A stretch of DNA of 64,000 nt, from positions 2,232,001 to 2,296,000 of the forward strand of contig NZ_JBLKNZ010000001.1 in assembly GCF_051414115.1 (NCBI RefSeq), read 5' to 3'. Below the pieces are notes generated by a model. That model was not told where the DNA came from. It made no database searches and was given only the letters and a program-made list of their open reading frames with translations. Position 1 is the stretch's first letter. Every line of letters starts with the position of its first letter. Below are positions 19,240 to 28,232 of this stretch, one piece after another. A program made the translations under genes and the position numbers. Origin of the DNA: Halovenus marina (GTDB taxonomy: Archaea; Halobacteriota; Halobacteria; Halobacteriales; Haloarculaceae).

Positions 19240-19946
19240 GCGACCCCGAGTACGGCGAGACGTGGGTGTACGAGGGGATCGTGGGTGCGCTTCCCGGCCT
19301 GAGTCTGTCGACGCGAACCGCGCTGCTCGTCCAGTTTGTTGCCTTCGAAGGAGCAATACTGATACTCGCGTGGTGGTACGGTCTCTGGACGGCAGCGGTC
19401 GCTGGAACCGTAGCCGTTCTCGTTGCGACGGCAGGAAGTGCAGAACTGGTCCGGATCGCCGGTCAGATTCGGCGGTCGGAGGCTCCCGAACCCTACCGAC
19501 GGCTACTCTTTGGGTCGAACATCGAGGTGGTGCTATCGATATTTGCGTTCATCGCGCTTATCACGTACATCTTCGTCGTCGACCAGGGGGCCGAACAGCC
19601 CCTGCTCGAATCACTGTTCGGACCGGATCCCCCGGTTCCGGTCGTCTATCTCACCCTGTTGATTCTGTGGGACGTCTGTTATCGGATCGGTGCGGGCTGG
19701 TGGACGAGCGTCGCTGGACTGTGGCGCTCGGTTCGCTATCCGTTCGACCCGGCGACGGCTGGGCAGTTTCGCCAGCTCGACCTCGAAACGGCGGCGTTCG
19801 GACTGCTCCAGCTCGCCTTCGTCCCCTTTCTGCTCGACCAGCCGGTGCTGTTGGGTGCTGTCGTCGGCCACGTCATCGCGGTGACTGCCGTGACGGGACT
19901 GTCCGTGACGATGCTCGCGGTCAGGCAATCAAAAGCCGACCACTAG
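19236..19946 (+). CDS. Multi-spanning membrane protein of unknown function
   Basis: The 236-residue protein has about six hydrophobic segments (for example VQFVAFEGAILILAWWYGLW, VLSIFAFIALITYIFVV, VVYLTLLILWDVCYRIGAGWW, and two near the C-terminus). It carries no recognisable transporter or enzyme motif. It looks haloarchaea-specific. It overlaps the preceding SDR gene by four bases (ATGA), so the two are co-translated; a membrane-linked redox or quinone process is possible but unproven. Its 3' end overlaps the convergent DUF5786 gene by four bases. Confidence 0.82.
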   Translation: MSDPEYGETWVYEGIVGALPGLSLSTRTALLVQFVAFEGAILILAWWYGLWTAAVAGTVAVLVATAGSAELVRIAGQIRRSEAPEPYRRLLFGSNIEVVLSIFAFIALITYIFVVDQGAEQPLLESLFGPDPPVPVVYLTLLILWDVCYRIGAGWWTSVAGLWRSVRYPFDPATAGQFRQLDLETAAFGLLQLAFVPFLLDQPVLLGAVVGHVIAVTAVTGLSVTMLAVRQSKADH

Positions 19947-20116
19947 TTCGACTGGATCTCCTGAAACTGTTCGAGGAGCTGCTCGGTCGAGTCGCCGCCT
20001 TCGTACTGAATATCTCCCTCGTAGTCAGTACGGTCGTCGTCGAAGCTGGCGTCGACTTCGCTGTTTTTGCGTTCGCGGCGCTCGTGCTCCGCTTCGTCAT
20101 AGGCTCCCATCGACAT
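19943..20116 (-). CDS. Small acidic haloarchaeal protein (DUF5786-like)
   Basis: The 57-residue protein MSMGAYDEAEHERRERK... is very acidic and contains a short conserved pattern (DDDRTDYEGDIQYEGGDS) ending in a helix (TEQLLEQFQEIQSN). I recognise it as the family named DUF5786, widespread in haloarchaea with no assigned function. ATG 20116 was chosen; ATG 20110 (MGAYDE) is also possible. The gene converges on the membrane protein with a four-base overlap. Confidence 0.75.
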   Translation of the reverse strand: MSMGAYDEAEHERRERKNSEVDASFDDDRTDYEGDIQYEGGDSTEQLLEQFQEIQSN

Positions 20117-20216
20117 TGTGTACCACACACATGCTTGGGTGGTACTGACTATCAATGTAACGGTTGCGACAGTCGACCAAACCTTGAACAGCTATCGCAC
20201 AGTTGCTTCGACAGGG

Positions 20217-20570
20217 ATGGAAAGCCGGAGCAACCGACACATTCAGAAGTTCAACCAACTCGTCGAGGTGTACGACCCGGATGGGATCGATCAGATAGCG
20301 CCGATTTCGACGCGGGAGAAAGCGACGCTGCGCGAGCGCAGAGAGGAGATCCGCGACCTGCAAGACCGGGTGGATACGCTCACGAGCGAGGCGTTTTTCT
20401 CCGACAGCGAACGCTCGAAGATGGCCGAAAGCGATCAGCTTCCGGATCCCGTGGAGACTGCGCGCTCGCAGAGATCAGAGATGCGCGAGCGACTCGAACA
20501 GACTGAGTCGGCACTGACCGACGCGCTCTCGACGGACAGTCTCGACGCCGCGGACGACCTGCCGCGGTAG
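20217..20570 (+). CDS. Small coiled-coil protein of unknown function
   Basis: This 117-residue acidic protein begins MESRSNRHIQKFNQL and continues with two predicted coiled-coil stretches (residues ~25-60, KATLRERREEIRDLQDRVDTL, cut here; and ~80-105). It has no cysteine cluster, membrane helix or known motif. I do not recognise a family. The frame extends upstream to 20118, but those residues look like untranslated DNA over the promoter shared with the divergent small gene; ATG 20217 is therefore preferred. Confidence 0.65.
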   Translation: MESRSNRHIQKFNQLVEVYDPDGIDQIAPISTREKATLRERREEIRDLQDRVDTLTSEAFFSDSERSKMAESDQLPDPVETARSQRSEMRERLEQTESALTDALSTDSLDAADDLPR

Positions 20571-20650
20571 ATAGCCGATATCGTCGGTTTGACCTGGCAG
20601 ACGCCCGCAGAACGTCGTGCTTACAAGGTCGAACCGCCTACAGCCAGGTA

Positions 20651-21757
20651 ATGAGTCGGTCAGGCGAGTTCTGTCCCCGCTGTGGCGATCCTATCGAGGG
20701 ACCGGTCGGGGGTTCGGCAACCGAAGACGAGCGGCTCTGTGCCCCCTGCTACATCGACGAGTACGATCTGGTCGACGCACCCGACCGGATCGAGATTCGG
20801 GTGTGCGCGCAGTGTGGCGCAGTCCATCGAGGGAATCAGTGGGTCGACGTCGGCGCAGACGATTATACGGACATCGCAATCGAGGAGGTGAGCGAGCGAC
20901 TCGGCGTCCACGTCGACGCGAGCAGCGTCTCCTGGCAGGTCAGCCCCGAACAGGTCGACGAGACCACCATCCGGATGCACTGCCAGTTCTCCGGCGTGTT
21001 GCGCGAGACGCCGCTCGCAGAGGAGGTGGTCGTGCCGGTCAAGATCGGTCGCGAGACCTGCACACGATGTGGTCGTATCGCTGGTGGGTCCTACGCGAGT
21101 ATCATCCAACTCCGGGCCCGGGACCGTGATCCTGCAGAAGACGAGCGCGAGCGCGCCGAGTCGATCGCACACGAACGCGTCGCGGACCTGGAAGACAGCG
21201 GCGACCGCGAGGCCTTCGTCACGGCCATCGACGACGTCGAGGGCGGCATCGACATCCGGGTCTCGACGAATCGGCTCGGTGAGCAGATCGCCAGACAGAT
21301 CGTCACCGAGTTCGGCGGCAGCTACAGCGATTACGAGACGCTGGTCACGGAGGACTCGGACGGCAACGAGGTCTATCGCGTGACCTACGCTGTCCATCTC
21401 CCGCCGTATCGTCCGGGCGAGGTCATCGACCCCGAGGACGGCGACGGACCGGTGCTCGTCAAATCGGCGCGCGGGAATCTCAAGGGGACGCGCCTGACGA
21501 CCGGCGACGCGTACGAAGCCCAGTACGAGGACGGCGACGCCCCCGACGCGCGGCGACTCGGGGATACAGCGGAAGGGCAGGAAACGACGCTCGTTACCGT
21601 CGAAGACGAGCACGCAGTGCAGGTGCTCGACCCGGAGACCTACGAGTCGAAGACTGTGGCTCGCCCGTCGTATCTCGACCCCGACGCCGAGACGGTTCGG
21701 GTGCTGAAAAGCCGCGCCGGGTTGCACGTGCTACCTGACGAGTCTCACTCGCAGTGA
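20651..21757 (+). CDS. NMD3-related protein (60S export factor family)
   Basis: The 368-residue protein matches archaeal NMD3. It has N-terminal zinc-binding CxxC pairs (FCPRCGDP, LCAPC, VCAQCGAV and later TCTRCGRI), then a central alpha/beta region (GIDIRVSTNRLGEQIARQIV), then a beta-barrel-like C-terminus. Eukaryotic NMD3 is the adaptor for nuclear export of large ribosomal subunits. Archaea have no nucleus, so a role in late 50S maturation or quality control is inferred. The eukaryotic nuclear export tail is absent, as expected. It stands alone, transcribed from its own start 80 bases after the coiled-coil gene. Confidence 0.92.
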   Translation: MSRSGEFCPRCGDPIEGPVGGSATEDERLCAPCYIDEYDLVDAPDRIEIRVCAQCGAVHRGNQWVDVGADDYTDIAIEEVSERLGVHVDASSVSWQVSPEQVDETTIRMHCQFSGVLRETPLAEEVVVPVKIGRETCTRCGRIAGGSYASIIQLRARDRDPAEDERERAESIAHERVADLEDSGDREAFVTAIDDVEGGIDIRVSTNRLGEQIARQIVTEFGGSYSDYETLVTEDSDGNEVYRVTYAVHLPPYRPGEVIDPEDGDGPVLVKSARGNLKGTRLTTGDAYEAQYEDGDAPDARRLGDTAEGQETTLVTVEDEHAVQVLDPETYESKTVARPSYLDPDAETVRVLKSRAGLHVLPDESHSQ

Positions 21758-21873
21758 GACGGCTGTCCGTGGGTTTTTGAGCGAGCGAGACCTATCGCCG
21801 GTCGGTGGCGATGACGAACAGTTACCCCCACCGAGCCCCGTGTGACGATACCGACTACCGAGCCACCAACCTT

Positions 21874-22224
21874 CTAGAAGGGCGCGTCCGATGACTGCTC
21901 TGTCTCGTCAGCGTCGCGGTCGAGCGGTCCCTCCCAGCCAGTGATTCCGGTTTCGAGACTCTCGACTGTCCCATCGAATCCTTCGAAGGCAGTGATGAGT
22001 CGCGCCGCCCGGATGCTCGCCTCGCCGTGGGGACAGACCGTGACGACGTGGTCTGCACCTTCGACGCGGTCGACCTGCTGTGGGAGTCTGGGGAACGGAA
22101 TGTTCACACTGCCGGGGATGTGTCCCTGTGCGAACGCGCTCGGCTGTCGGATGTCGACCACCAGTGGCTGGTCGTCGGTGTCGAGTGTCGCTTCGAGTTC
22201 CGGCGGTCTGATCTCGCCGTCCAT
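21874..22224 (-). CDS. Single-domain rhodanese-like sulphurtransferase
   Basis: This 116-residue protein is one rhodanese domain. It shows VVDIRQPSAFAQGHIPGSVN and the active-site loop VCPHGEAS with the catalytic cysteine near residue 64, followed by the usual helix. The loop CPHGEAS is a six-residue type, consistent with sulphur transfer from thiosulphate or persulphides. No signal peptide is visible. The C-terminal tail is acidic and disordered. It lies 79 bases downstream of the Nudix gene on the same strand and might be the end of the same operon. Confidence 0.9.
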   Translation of the reverse strand: MDGEIRPPELEATLDTDDQPLVVDIRQPSAFAQGHIPGSVNIPFPRLPQQVDRVEGADHVVTVCPHGEASIRAARLITAFEGFDGTVESLETGITGWEGPLDRDADETEQSSDAPF

Positions 22225-22302
22225 GTGTTCCGATGCGGGATGAACGTATAAACGACTGACGACTGCCCGGCCAGTTTGCGATTCTGCGGACGGGGCGCGC
22301 GG

Positions 22303-22857
22303 CTACAACAGCCCCTCGGTCTCCGCGAGCAACAGCCCTTCGAGGGTCGCGTCGTTGACGGGTTCCTCGCGGGCAATCGAGAGGGCGTCCTCGACCGGAA
22401 CCGAGCGGATCGAGAGAAATTCGTTGCTGTCGCGCTCGATTTCGGTCGGTTCGAGCCCCTCGGCGTAGACCACCCCGCGACGGTGACGGAGCACGCCAGT
22501 CGCACACCAGAAGGTTTCGAGCAGCGAGACGCCCGCGGGGTCGAACCCAGTCTCCTCGCGGAGTTCGCGCGCGCCAGCGGCGGTGTAGGACTCCCCGTCC
22601 TCGACCAGTCCGGCGGGCAGTTCCAGACACTCCTCGCGGATGGCCGGTCGGTACTGCTCGACCATGAGTAACTGTCCGTCTGCAACCGCGACGATGATAA
22701 CGGCTGGCTGGAGTGCCGCCCAGTAGTAGCGCTTTTCCGTTCCGTCGGGCTGTTCGAGCAGGTCGTAGCCGCCCTCGTACCAGCCAGTCTCGTACTCGGT
22801 GACCGACTCGATCAGCGTCCAGCCCTCTGGTGGGGCCTGCGGCGATGAATCAGTCAT
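22303..22857 (-). CDS. Nudix hydrolase, ADP-ribose pyrophosphatase-like
   Basis: The 184-residue protein has a complete Nudix box (GLVEDGESYTAAGARELREE then TGF, matching Gx5Ex7REUxEExGU) preceded by VEQYRPAIREECLELPAG, the pattern of ADP-ribose and nucleoside-diphosphate-sugar pyrophosphatases. These cleave the pyrophosphate bond with Mg2+ held by the box glutamates. ATG 22857 (MTDSSPQAPPEG) is chosen. It overlaps the end of the upstream DUF5809-like gene by eight bases, so translation is probably coupled; both belong to a run of minus-strand genes beginning at 23761. Confidence 0.92.
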   Translation of the reverse strand: MTDSSPQAPPEGWTLIESVTEYETGWYEGGYDLLEQPDGTEKRYYWAALQPAVIIVAVADGQLLMVEQYRPAIREECLELPAGLVEDGESYTAAGARELREETGFDPAGVSLLETFWCATGVLRHRRGVVYAEGLEPTEIERDSNEFLSIRSVPVEDALSIAREEPVNDATLEGLLLAETEGLL

Positions 22858-23299
22858 CAGTGTCCTCGCTCGCGTCTGGTGTCGCGGAGACGACGTCGCG
22901 ATAGAGGCGACCGAACGCCTGTGTGCGGAGCGTTCCGACCGCCGCCTCGCGCTCGCTCTGGAACGTCGCGGCGATCGCCCTCTCGGCAAACGGCGGGGCG
23001 TGCCAGACCACGTTGTCGACGGACTCGGTTCCGACCTCGACGGCCTCGAACTCATGGTCGTCGAGCCACATCTCGTACTCGCTTCGCGTTCCGACGTGAA
23101 CCTCCAGAAGCGAGGCGAACATCGCCTCCTGTGTCGCCAGACGAACGTCCTCCGTCATGCGCTCGGTGTACTCGTCGGTGCCCATGCCGAGTTCGCGCCC
23201 CAGCGTTCTGAGTGCCGTATTCGCGGCGGACTCGAACGACTGGAAGCGCTCGTGTGCCGCAGCCGCCGTCTCGGGTGCGAACACTCCCTCTGTGTCCAT
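22850..23299 (-). CDS. Haloarchaeal conserved protein (DUF5809-like)
   Basis: This 149-residue acidic, mainly helical protein begins MDTEGVFAPETAAAAHERFQ and has the pattern VDNVVWHAPPFAERAIAATF near residue 100. I recall it as DUF5809, a haloarchaeal family without assigned function. It is sandwiched between a zinc-binding DUF5810-like protein (24 bases upstream) and a Nudix hydrolase (eight-base overlap), and this trio is probably one operon. The family tends to sit beside DUF5810, which supports a joint role, but no biochemical clue is visible. Confidence 0.82.
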   Translation of the reverse strand: MDTEGVFAPETAAAAHERFQSFESAANTALRTLGRELGMGTDEYTERMTEDVRLATQEAMFASLLEVHVGTRSEYEMWLDDHEFEAVEVGTESVDNVVWHAPPFAERAIAATFQSEREAAVGTLRTQAFGRLYRDVVSATPDASEDTDD

Positions 23300-23323
23300 A
23301 TCCGGATAGTCGAGTCGGACCGA

Positions 23324-23761
23324 CTACTCGGTTTCGGAGTTGTCGGACGCTTTTGCGTTGTCGTCGCCACCCTCGCGGCGCTTGCGCGTCATCTCACGGG
23401 CCTCCGCGAGCGCCTCGCGCGCGTCCTCGTCGAGCATGTCGCTCGAATCGACGCCCATCCCGGACAGGTCCATCTGCGTGCGTGTGCCCTGCCCGCCCTG
23501 CTGATGGCTCGAATCGTGTGCGTGGTCGTGTCCATGACCGCCAGTTGTGTCCTCGAAGACCTGCGGATACTCCATCTCCTCGGCGAGTTCAGTCACCGTC
23601 GCGGCAAGCCCCTCGTCGTCGTACTGTTCCCACTCCGGGACGTGTTCGTCGAGCCACGCCTCGTGGTCGCCGCCGCGGGCGAGGGCGGTGAAGGCGAGGT
23701 GATTCGCGAGGTGGATGTCGTCTGCCTGTGGGTCCTCACAGACCGGACACGCGTATCCCAT
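23324..23761 (-). CDS. Zinc-binding haloarchaeal protein (DUF5810-like)
   Basis: The 145-residue protein starts with MGYACPVCEDPQADDIHLAN, a CxxC followed by two histidines (HLANH), a C2H2-like zinc site. A helical region (HEAWLDEHVPEW) follows, then a histidine-rich linker (GGHGHDHAHDSSH, residues ~74-86) that could bind metals, and a charged C-terminal helix. I recall the family as DUF5810. It is the first gene of the three-gene minus-strand cluster with DUF5809-like and Nudix genes. Confidence 0.82.
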   Translation of the reverse strand: MGYACPVCEDPQADDIHLANHLAFTALARGGDHEAWLDEHVPEWEQYDDEGLAATVTELAEEMEYPQVFEDTTGGHGHDHAHDSSHQQGGQGTRTQMDLSGMGVDSSDMLDEDAREALAEAREMTRKRREGGDDNAKASDNSETE

Positions 23762-23805
23762 AGGAGAACGTCGGCCCGCGGCGCAAAATGGGTTGTCACT
23801 GGTAG

Positions 23806-24183
23806 TCAGCGAGCGCTCCAGTTGTCCTGATCGAAGAGGAGCCCGGAGAGCCGGGATGCGAGCGTGCGGGCAGACGATTCGGTCTCTGTGTGCAGGTCGC
23901 CCGAGACAGAACCGGCCTCGCCGCCGATGTGTTCTGTCTCGGAGATCGGGTCAGCCTGGTTTGGCTCCGACCGGTACTGCCGCGTTCGCTCGCGAACCGC
24001 CCGAAGCGTCTCTCTGTCGAGTTCCACGTCGAGATGCTGCAGGTCGTAACGGACGATGTATCCACGGCGTCCGTTCCGGATAACAACGACCGGGAGTTCG
24101 CTGTCGACACACCTGTCCCAGATCCGTGTTCGCTCCGAATCGGTCGCGTACATCGGGACGTGCCGTGCGGCGAGTCGGTCCAT
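23806..24183 (-). CDS. Uncharacterised haloarchaeal protein
   Basis: I do not recognise this 125-residue protein. The first 60 residues look folded (RIWDRCVDSELPVVVIRNGRRGYIVRYDLQHLDVELD is a helix-strand-strand pattern, positions ~20-56, quoted in parts only: ELPVVVIRNG, GYIVRYDLQHL). The rest is acidic and low in complexity. There is no signal peptide or membrane helix. It lies between the aminotransferase and DUF5810-like genes, all on the minus strand. Codon use matches the host. Confidence 0.6.
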   Translation of the reverse strand: MDRLAARHVPMYATDSERTRIWDRCVDSELPVVVIRNGRRGYIVRYDLQHLDVELDRETLRAVRERTRQYRSEPNQADPISETEHIGGEAGSVSGDLHTETESSARTLASRLSGLLFDQDNWSAR

Positions 24184-24234
24184 ACCGTCTCGTAGGACCG
24201 AGAGAGTATCGGTCTGTCGCTGCTCGAACTGCGT

Positions 24235-25356
24235 CTATCGCACTGCCTCGGTCGCCTCGGCCATGATGTCGATGGCCGTTTCGAGCGTCTCGATGTCGGT
24301 CGCATACGAGAGTCGCGCGTACCCCTTCCCGTTCTCGCCGAAGGCCTCGCCGGGGACGACCACCACGCCGCGGTCGATGACCTCCTCGGCCCAGCCATCG
24401 GGCACTTCGGGCATCGCGTAGAAGGCCCCCTTCGGTGTCGGACAGGACAGACCCATCTCCTCAAGTCCAGAGAGGAGCACGTCCCGGCGCTCGCGGAATG
24501 CCTCGCGCATCTCTCTGACTGGTTCCTGCGTGCCCGTGAGTGCGGCCTCGGCGGCGTACTGGGCCGGTGCGCTCGCACAGGCCTGTGCGTACTGGTGGAC
24601 GCGAAGCATGCGTTCGATGCGGTCGTTGCTCGCGACGACCCAGCCGAGTCGCCACCCAGTCATCGAGTAGGCCTTCGAGCAGGCGTTGACCACGATGACG
24701 TTCTCGCGTGCGGTGAACTCCGCGGGTGAGCGGTGTTCGCCCTCGAAGACCTGGTGTTCGTACACCTCGTCGGAGAGACAGACCACATCGTGTTCCTCGG
24801 CGATCCGGGCGAACTCACGCATGTCCTCCGGCGACTGCACCGCACCCGTTGGGTTTGCGGGGCTGTTGACGACAAACGCCGCCGTGTTCTCGGTGATCGC
24901 TTCTTCGACGGCCGACGGCGAGAGCGTCAGGTCGTCCCGGAGCGCGACGGGACGGGGCGTGCCACTGGCCAGGTGTGTCAGCGCCTCGTAGGAGACGAAC
25001 CCGGGGTCGGGGAAGATGACCTCCTCGCCGGGGTCGACGTGGGCTTCGAGCGCGATGTGCAGCGCCTCGCTGCCGCCAGCGGTCGCGATGACGTTCTCCG
25101 GGTCGACGTCGAGGTCGTTGTCCCGTGCGTGCTTTTCGGCGATGGCCTCGCGAAGCGAGCGTGTCCCCTTGTTCGAGGTGTAGCCGTCGGCCTTGCCCTC
25201 GCGGATGGCATCGACGGCCGCCTCGCGGGCGTGGTCCGGGGCAGGAAAGTCCGGTTGGCCGAGACCGAGATTGATCGCATCCTCGCCTGCGGCCTCGAAC
25301 ACCTCGCGGATGCCGCTTATCGACACCTGTTCGACGCGGGCTGAAAACTCCGTCAT
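24235..25356 (-). CDS. Pyridoxal-phosphate aminotransferase, class I (aspartate aminotransferase-like)
   Basis: The 373-residue fold-type I aminotransferase has NSPANPTG (residues 164-171), Asp196 and Tyr199 contacting the cofactor (LSDEVYEH), the Schiff-base Lys228 in ACSKAYSMTGWRLGW, and a C-terminal arginine motif (GYARLSYA) for the substrate carboxylate. This is the aspartate/aromatic subgroup I-gamma; exact substrates are open. ATG 25356 (MTEFSARVEQVS) matches the family N-terminus, while the longer open frame overlaps the divergent promoter. It is divergent from aspartate-semialdehyde dehydrogenase, so both may serve aspartate-family amino acid metabolism. Confidence 0.92.
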   Translation of the reverse strand: MTEFSARVEQVSISGIREVFEAAGEDAINLGLGQPDFPAPDHAREAAVDAIREGKADGYTSNKGTRSLREAIAEKHARDNDLDVDPENVIATAGGSEALHIALEAHVDPGEEVIFPDPGFVSYEALTHLASGTPRPVALRDDLTLSPSAVEEAITENTAAFVVNSPANPTGAVQSPEDMREFARIAEEHDVVCLSDEVYEHQVFEGEHRSPAEFTARENVIVVNACSKAYSMTGWRLGWVVASNDRIERMLRVHQYAQACASAPAQYAAEAALTGTQEPVREMREAFRERRDVLLSGLEEMGLSCPTPKGAFYAMPEVPDGWAEEVIDRGVVVVPGEAFGENGKGYARLSYATDIETLETAIDIMAEATEAVR

Positions 25357-25484
25357 ACGAGAACGGGCGGGCCGCGACTCCGTAACTGTTGCCTTCGAAG
25401 TCAGCCGATAGGCCGCCCGACCAAGCGACGACTGTGCGAGCCGTTTCCAAACTGTTTTGCCCACCCATCTCCCTACCCCCGGGT

Positions 25485-26522
25485 ATGACAGTAAACGCAG
25501 GCATCATCGGCGCAACGGGGGCGGTGGGACAGCGACTCATTCAGTTCCTCGACCCACATCCGGACTTCGAGATTACCGCGCTGACCGCAAGCGACGCGAG
25601 CGCGGGCGACACCTATCGGGAGGCGGCCAAGTGGCGCATCTCGATGCCGATCCCCGAAGATATTGCGGAGATGACCGTCACAGAGACCGACCCGGACGCG
25701 ATGCCCGACGACGTGGACATCGTCTTCTCGTCGCTCCCCTCCTCGGTGGGCGAGGCGGTCGAACCCGACTTCTGTGAGGCGGGCTACGTCGTCTCCTCGA
25801 ACTCCTCGAACGGTCGGACAGACCCAGACGTTCCACTGACCATCCCAGAGGTCAACGCCGACCACATCGGCCTTCTCGAGGTCCAGCGTGACGAACGCGG
25901 CTGGGACGGCGCGCTCGTGAAGAACCCGAACTGCTCGACGATCACGATGGTCCCGCCGCTCGCCGCCCTCGACGAGGCGTTCGGGCTGGAAGCGGTCACA
26001 GTTTCGACGCTGCAGGCCGTCTCCGGCGCTGGCTACTCCGGCGTCACCTCGATGGAGATCATCGACAACGCCATCCCGCACATCGGTGGCGAGGAGAAAA
26101 AGATGGAGACGGAATCCCGAAAGCTGCTCGGCGCGTTCGACGGCGCAGAAGTGAGTTGGCACGACGCCCGCGTCTACGCCTCCTGTAACCGCATCCCGAC
26201 GCTGGACGGTCACCTCGAAAACGTCTGGACAGACACCGAGGCGGACGCGACAGTGGCCGACGCGAAGGAGGCGTGTCGGGCGTACTCCGGGGCGGACCTG
26301 CCGAGTTCACCCGACCGGCTCATCCACGTCTTCGAGGAGCCAGACCGCCCGCAGCCGCGGCTCGACCGCGACCGGGACAACGGGATGGCCATCGCCGTCG
26401 GCGGACTACAGGAGACCGAGGGCGGACTGCAGTTCAACTGCCTCGCACACAACACGATGCGAGGCGCAGCGGGCGCGTCGGTGCTGAACGGGGAACTCCT
26501 GCTCACGGAAGGCTACCTTTAG
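25485..26522 (+). CDS. asd: Aspartate-semialdehyde dehydrogenase
   Basis: The enzyme reduces aspartyl phosphate to aspartate semialdehyde with NADPH, the branch point to lysine, threonine and methionine. The 345-residue protein has the N-terminal GATGAVGQR nucleotide motif and the catalytic Cys150 in NPNCSTI, with the archaeal/fungal-type length and the phosphate-binding SSNSSNGR region (~104-111). The ATG at 25485 starts MTVNAGIIGATG exactly at the Rossmann strand. It diverges from the aminotransferase gene across 128 bases. Confidence 0.95.
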   Translation: MTVNAGIIGATGAVGQRLIQFLDPHPDFEITALTASDASAGDTYREAAKWRISMPIPEDIAEMTVTETDPDAMPDDVDIVFSSLPSSVGEAVEPDFCEAGYVVSSNSSNGRTDPDVPLTIPEVNADHIGLLEVQRDERGWDGALVKNPNCSTITMVPPLAALDEAFGLEAVTVSTLQAVSGAGYSGVTSMEIIDNAIPHIGGEEKKMETESRKLLGAFDGAEVSWHDARVYASCNRIPTLDGHLENVWTDTEADATVADAKEACRAYSGADLPSSPDRLIHVFEEPDRPQPRLDRDRDNGMAIAVGGLQETEGGLQFNCLAHNTMRGAAGASVLNGELLLTEGYL

Positions 26523-26624
26523 AGCCGTCGAGGCGAGGCCGCCGCCAATCTGAGAGCGCAGTAGTTACAGCGTCTGAAAAAATCGGGTGCACTTATTTAT
26601 GGGTCGCGTCCTGACTGCAGGTAG

Positions 26625-27218
26625 ATGGTGGATTCGCTCCGGATCCTCATCGTCGACGACAACGACGACCTCCGGAAACTGTACGCGGTCTGGCTCGGGG
26701 ACCACGAGATCGAAACCGCGGATGGGGGACAGGCGGCGCTCGGACGGATCGACGACGGCGTCGACCTGGTCTTGCTCGACCGGGACATGCCCGGACCGGG
26801 GGGTCGTGACGTCGCGATAGAGATCCACGAACGGGGGTACGACTGTCACATCGCGATGGTGAGTTCGCTGCCAGCCGACTTCGACATCGTCGACTATCCG
26901 ATCGACTGCTATCTCAAAAAGCCGCTCGGGGAATCGGATCTGGTCGGACTCGTCGAGGAGTATCGCACACAGCGACAGTACCAGACAGCACTCTCGGAGT
27001 ACTTCCGGCTGAGTTCGAAGCTGGCCGCAATCGAGGAGGACACGCCGACGGCACAACTCGCTGGAAGTGACGAGTACGAGCAACTCAAACAGCGCGTCGA
27101 AGCAAAGCGCAGGGAGGTCGACGAGGCGATAGACGTGCGAGACGTGAACTGGAACTTCGCGTTCAAGTCCACGGGGCGGAGCACGGCGGACGACCGCGGC
27201 GTCACGGAGGGCATCTAG
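26625..27218 (+). CDS. Response regulator with HalX domain
   Basis: The 197-residue protein is a receiver domain (residues 5-110) with the acidic pair Asp11/Asp12, phospho-acceptor Asp52 in LLDRDMPG, and the conserved lysine in YLKKPLG. A C-terminal HalX domain (~125-190; ALSEYFRLSSKLAAIEED) follows. HalX is a haloarchaeal helical output module of unknown partner, so this protein probably signals through protein contacts rather than DNA binding. No histidine kinase is adjacent. A TATA-like acttatttatggg lies just over 30 bases before the ATG. Confidence 0.92.
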   Translation: MVDSLRILIVDDNDDLRKLYAVWLGDHEIETADGGQAALGRIDDGVDLVLLDRDMPGPGGRDVAIEIHERGYDCHIAMVSSLPADFDIVDYPIDCYLKKPLGESDLVGLVEEYRTQRQYQTALSEYFRLSSKLAAIEEDTPTAQLAGSDEYEQLKQRVEAKRREVDEAIDVRDVNWNFAFKSTGRSTADDRGVTEGI

Positions 27219-27281
27219 AGCTCCGATTGCCACGCGTTTTGAAACCGGAAGGCACATTGTATCGCTGGATGACGTGTAGAT

Positions 27282-28205
27282 ATGGAACTTCGTGGCAAGC
27301 GAGTCGTGGTCACCGGCGGCGCTGGGTTCGTCGGGTCGCATCTCGTCGCGCGACTGGTCGGGGACAACGACGTCAGTGTCGTCGACGACTACTCGTCGGG
27401 AACCAGGGCGTGGGTTCCGAGCGAGGTTCGGGTACAGGAGGGAGACCTGACCGACCCCGAGACGGTCCGGGAGGCAATCACCGAGGAGGTCGATCTGGTC
27501 GTCCATCTGGCCGCCTCGAAGGCCGTCAACACCGACACGCCACGAACGCAGTTCACCGAGAACGTCGAGATGACCTACAACATCCTCGAACGGATGGACG
27601 CCGTCGGCGTCGACCGACTCGCGTACACCTCCTCCTCGACGGTGTACGGGGAAGCGCCGCGACCGACGCCGGAAACCCACGGCCCGCTGGAACCGATCAG
27701 CCCCTACGGCGTGAGCAAGCTCACCGACGAAGGGCTGATCTCGACGTACGCGCACAGCCACGGGATCCGGTCGTGGGTGTTTCGCTTCGCGAACATCGTT
27801 GGCCCGCGACTGGAAGGCGCGGTCGTTCCGGACTTCATCGACAAACTCCGTGAGGACTCTGCCCGACTCTACATTCTCGGCGACGGCCGTCAGCAAAAGT
27901 CGTACATGCACATCGAGGACTGTCTCGACGCGATGGAGACGGTCATCGGGTCCGCCGACGACCCGTTCAACGTCTACAACCTCGGAACGCGGACGACGAC
28001 CTCGGTCACACAGATTGCGGACATCGTCAGCGAAGAGATGGGGCTGGACCCGACCTACGAGTACGAGGGCGGCAGGCGTGGCTGGAGCGGTGACGTTCCG
28101 AAGATGCGTCTGGACATCGACAAACTGGCTGGTCTCGGCTGGGAGCCGTCACTCGAAAGCGACGACGCGATCCGTCAGGCGACACGAGAACTGCTCGACG
28201 AGTAG
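27282..28205 (+). CDS. NAD-dependent sugar-nucleotide epimerase/dehydratase
   Basis: This 307-residue extended SDR protein has TGGAGFVGSH (11-20), the catalytic Tyr142-x3-Lys146 in SPYGVSK, and the upstream Ser-rich SSSTVYGE. It resembles UDP-glucose 4-epimerases and the GalE-like enzymes used for S-layer glycan or exopolysaccharide building blocks in haloarchaea. The exact substrate is not evident. It follows the response regulator by 63 bases on the same strand. The next gene is convergent. Confidence 0.9.
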   Translation: MELRGKRVVVTGGAGFVGSHLVARLVGDNDVSVVDDYSSGTRAWVPSEVRVQEGDLTDPETVREAITEEVDLVVHLAASKAVNTDTPRTQFTENVEMTYNILERMDAVGVDRLAYTSSSTVYGEAPRPTPETHGPLEPISPYGVSKLTDEGLISTYAHSHGIRSWVFRFANIVGPRLEGAVVPDFIDKLREDSARLYILGDGRQQKSYMHIEDCLDAMETVIGSADDPFNVYNLGTRTTTSVTQIADIVSEEMGLDPTYEYEGGRRGWSGDVPKMRLDIDKLAGLGWEPSLESDDAIRQATRELLDE

Positions 28206-28232
28206 AGGCGACGTGGGAACTGTTCGACGAGA

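Noticed and set aside
26565..27911. A 448-codon minus-strand open frame
   Set aside because: It covers the HalX response regulator and epimerase on the other strand, and has no domain of its own.
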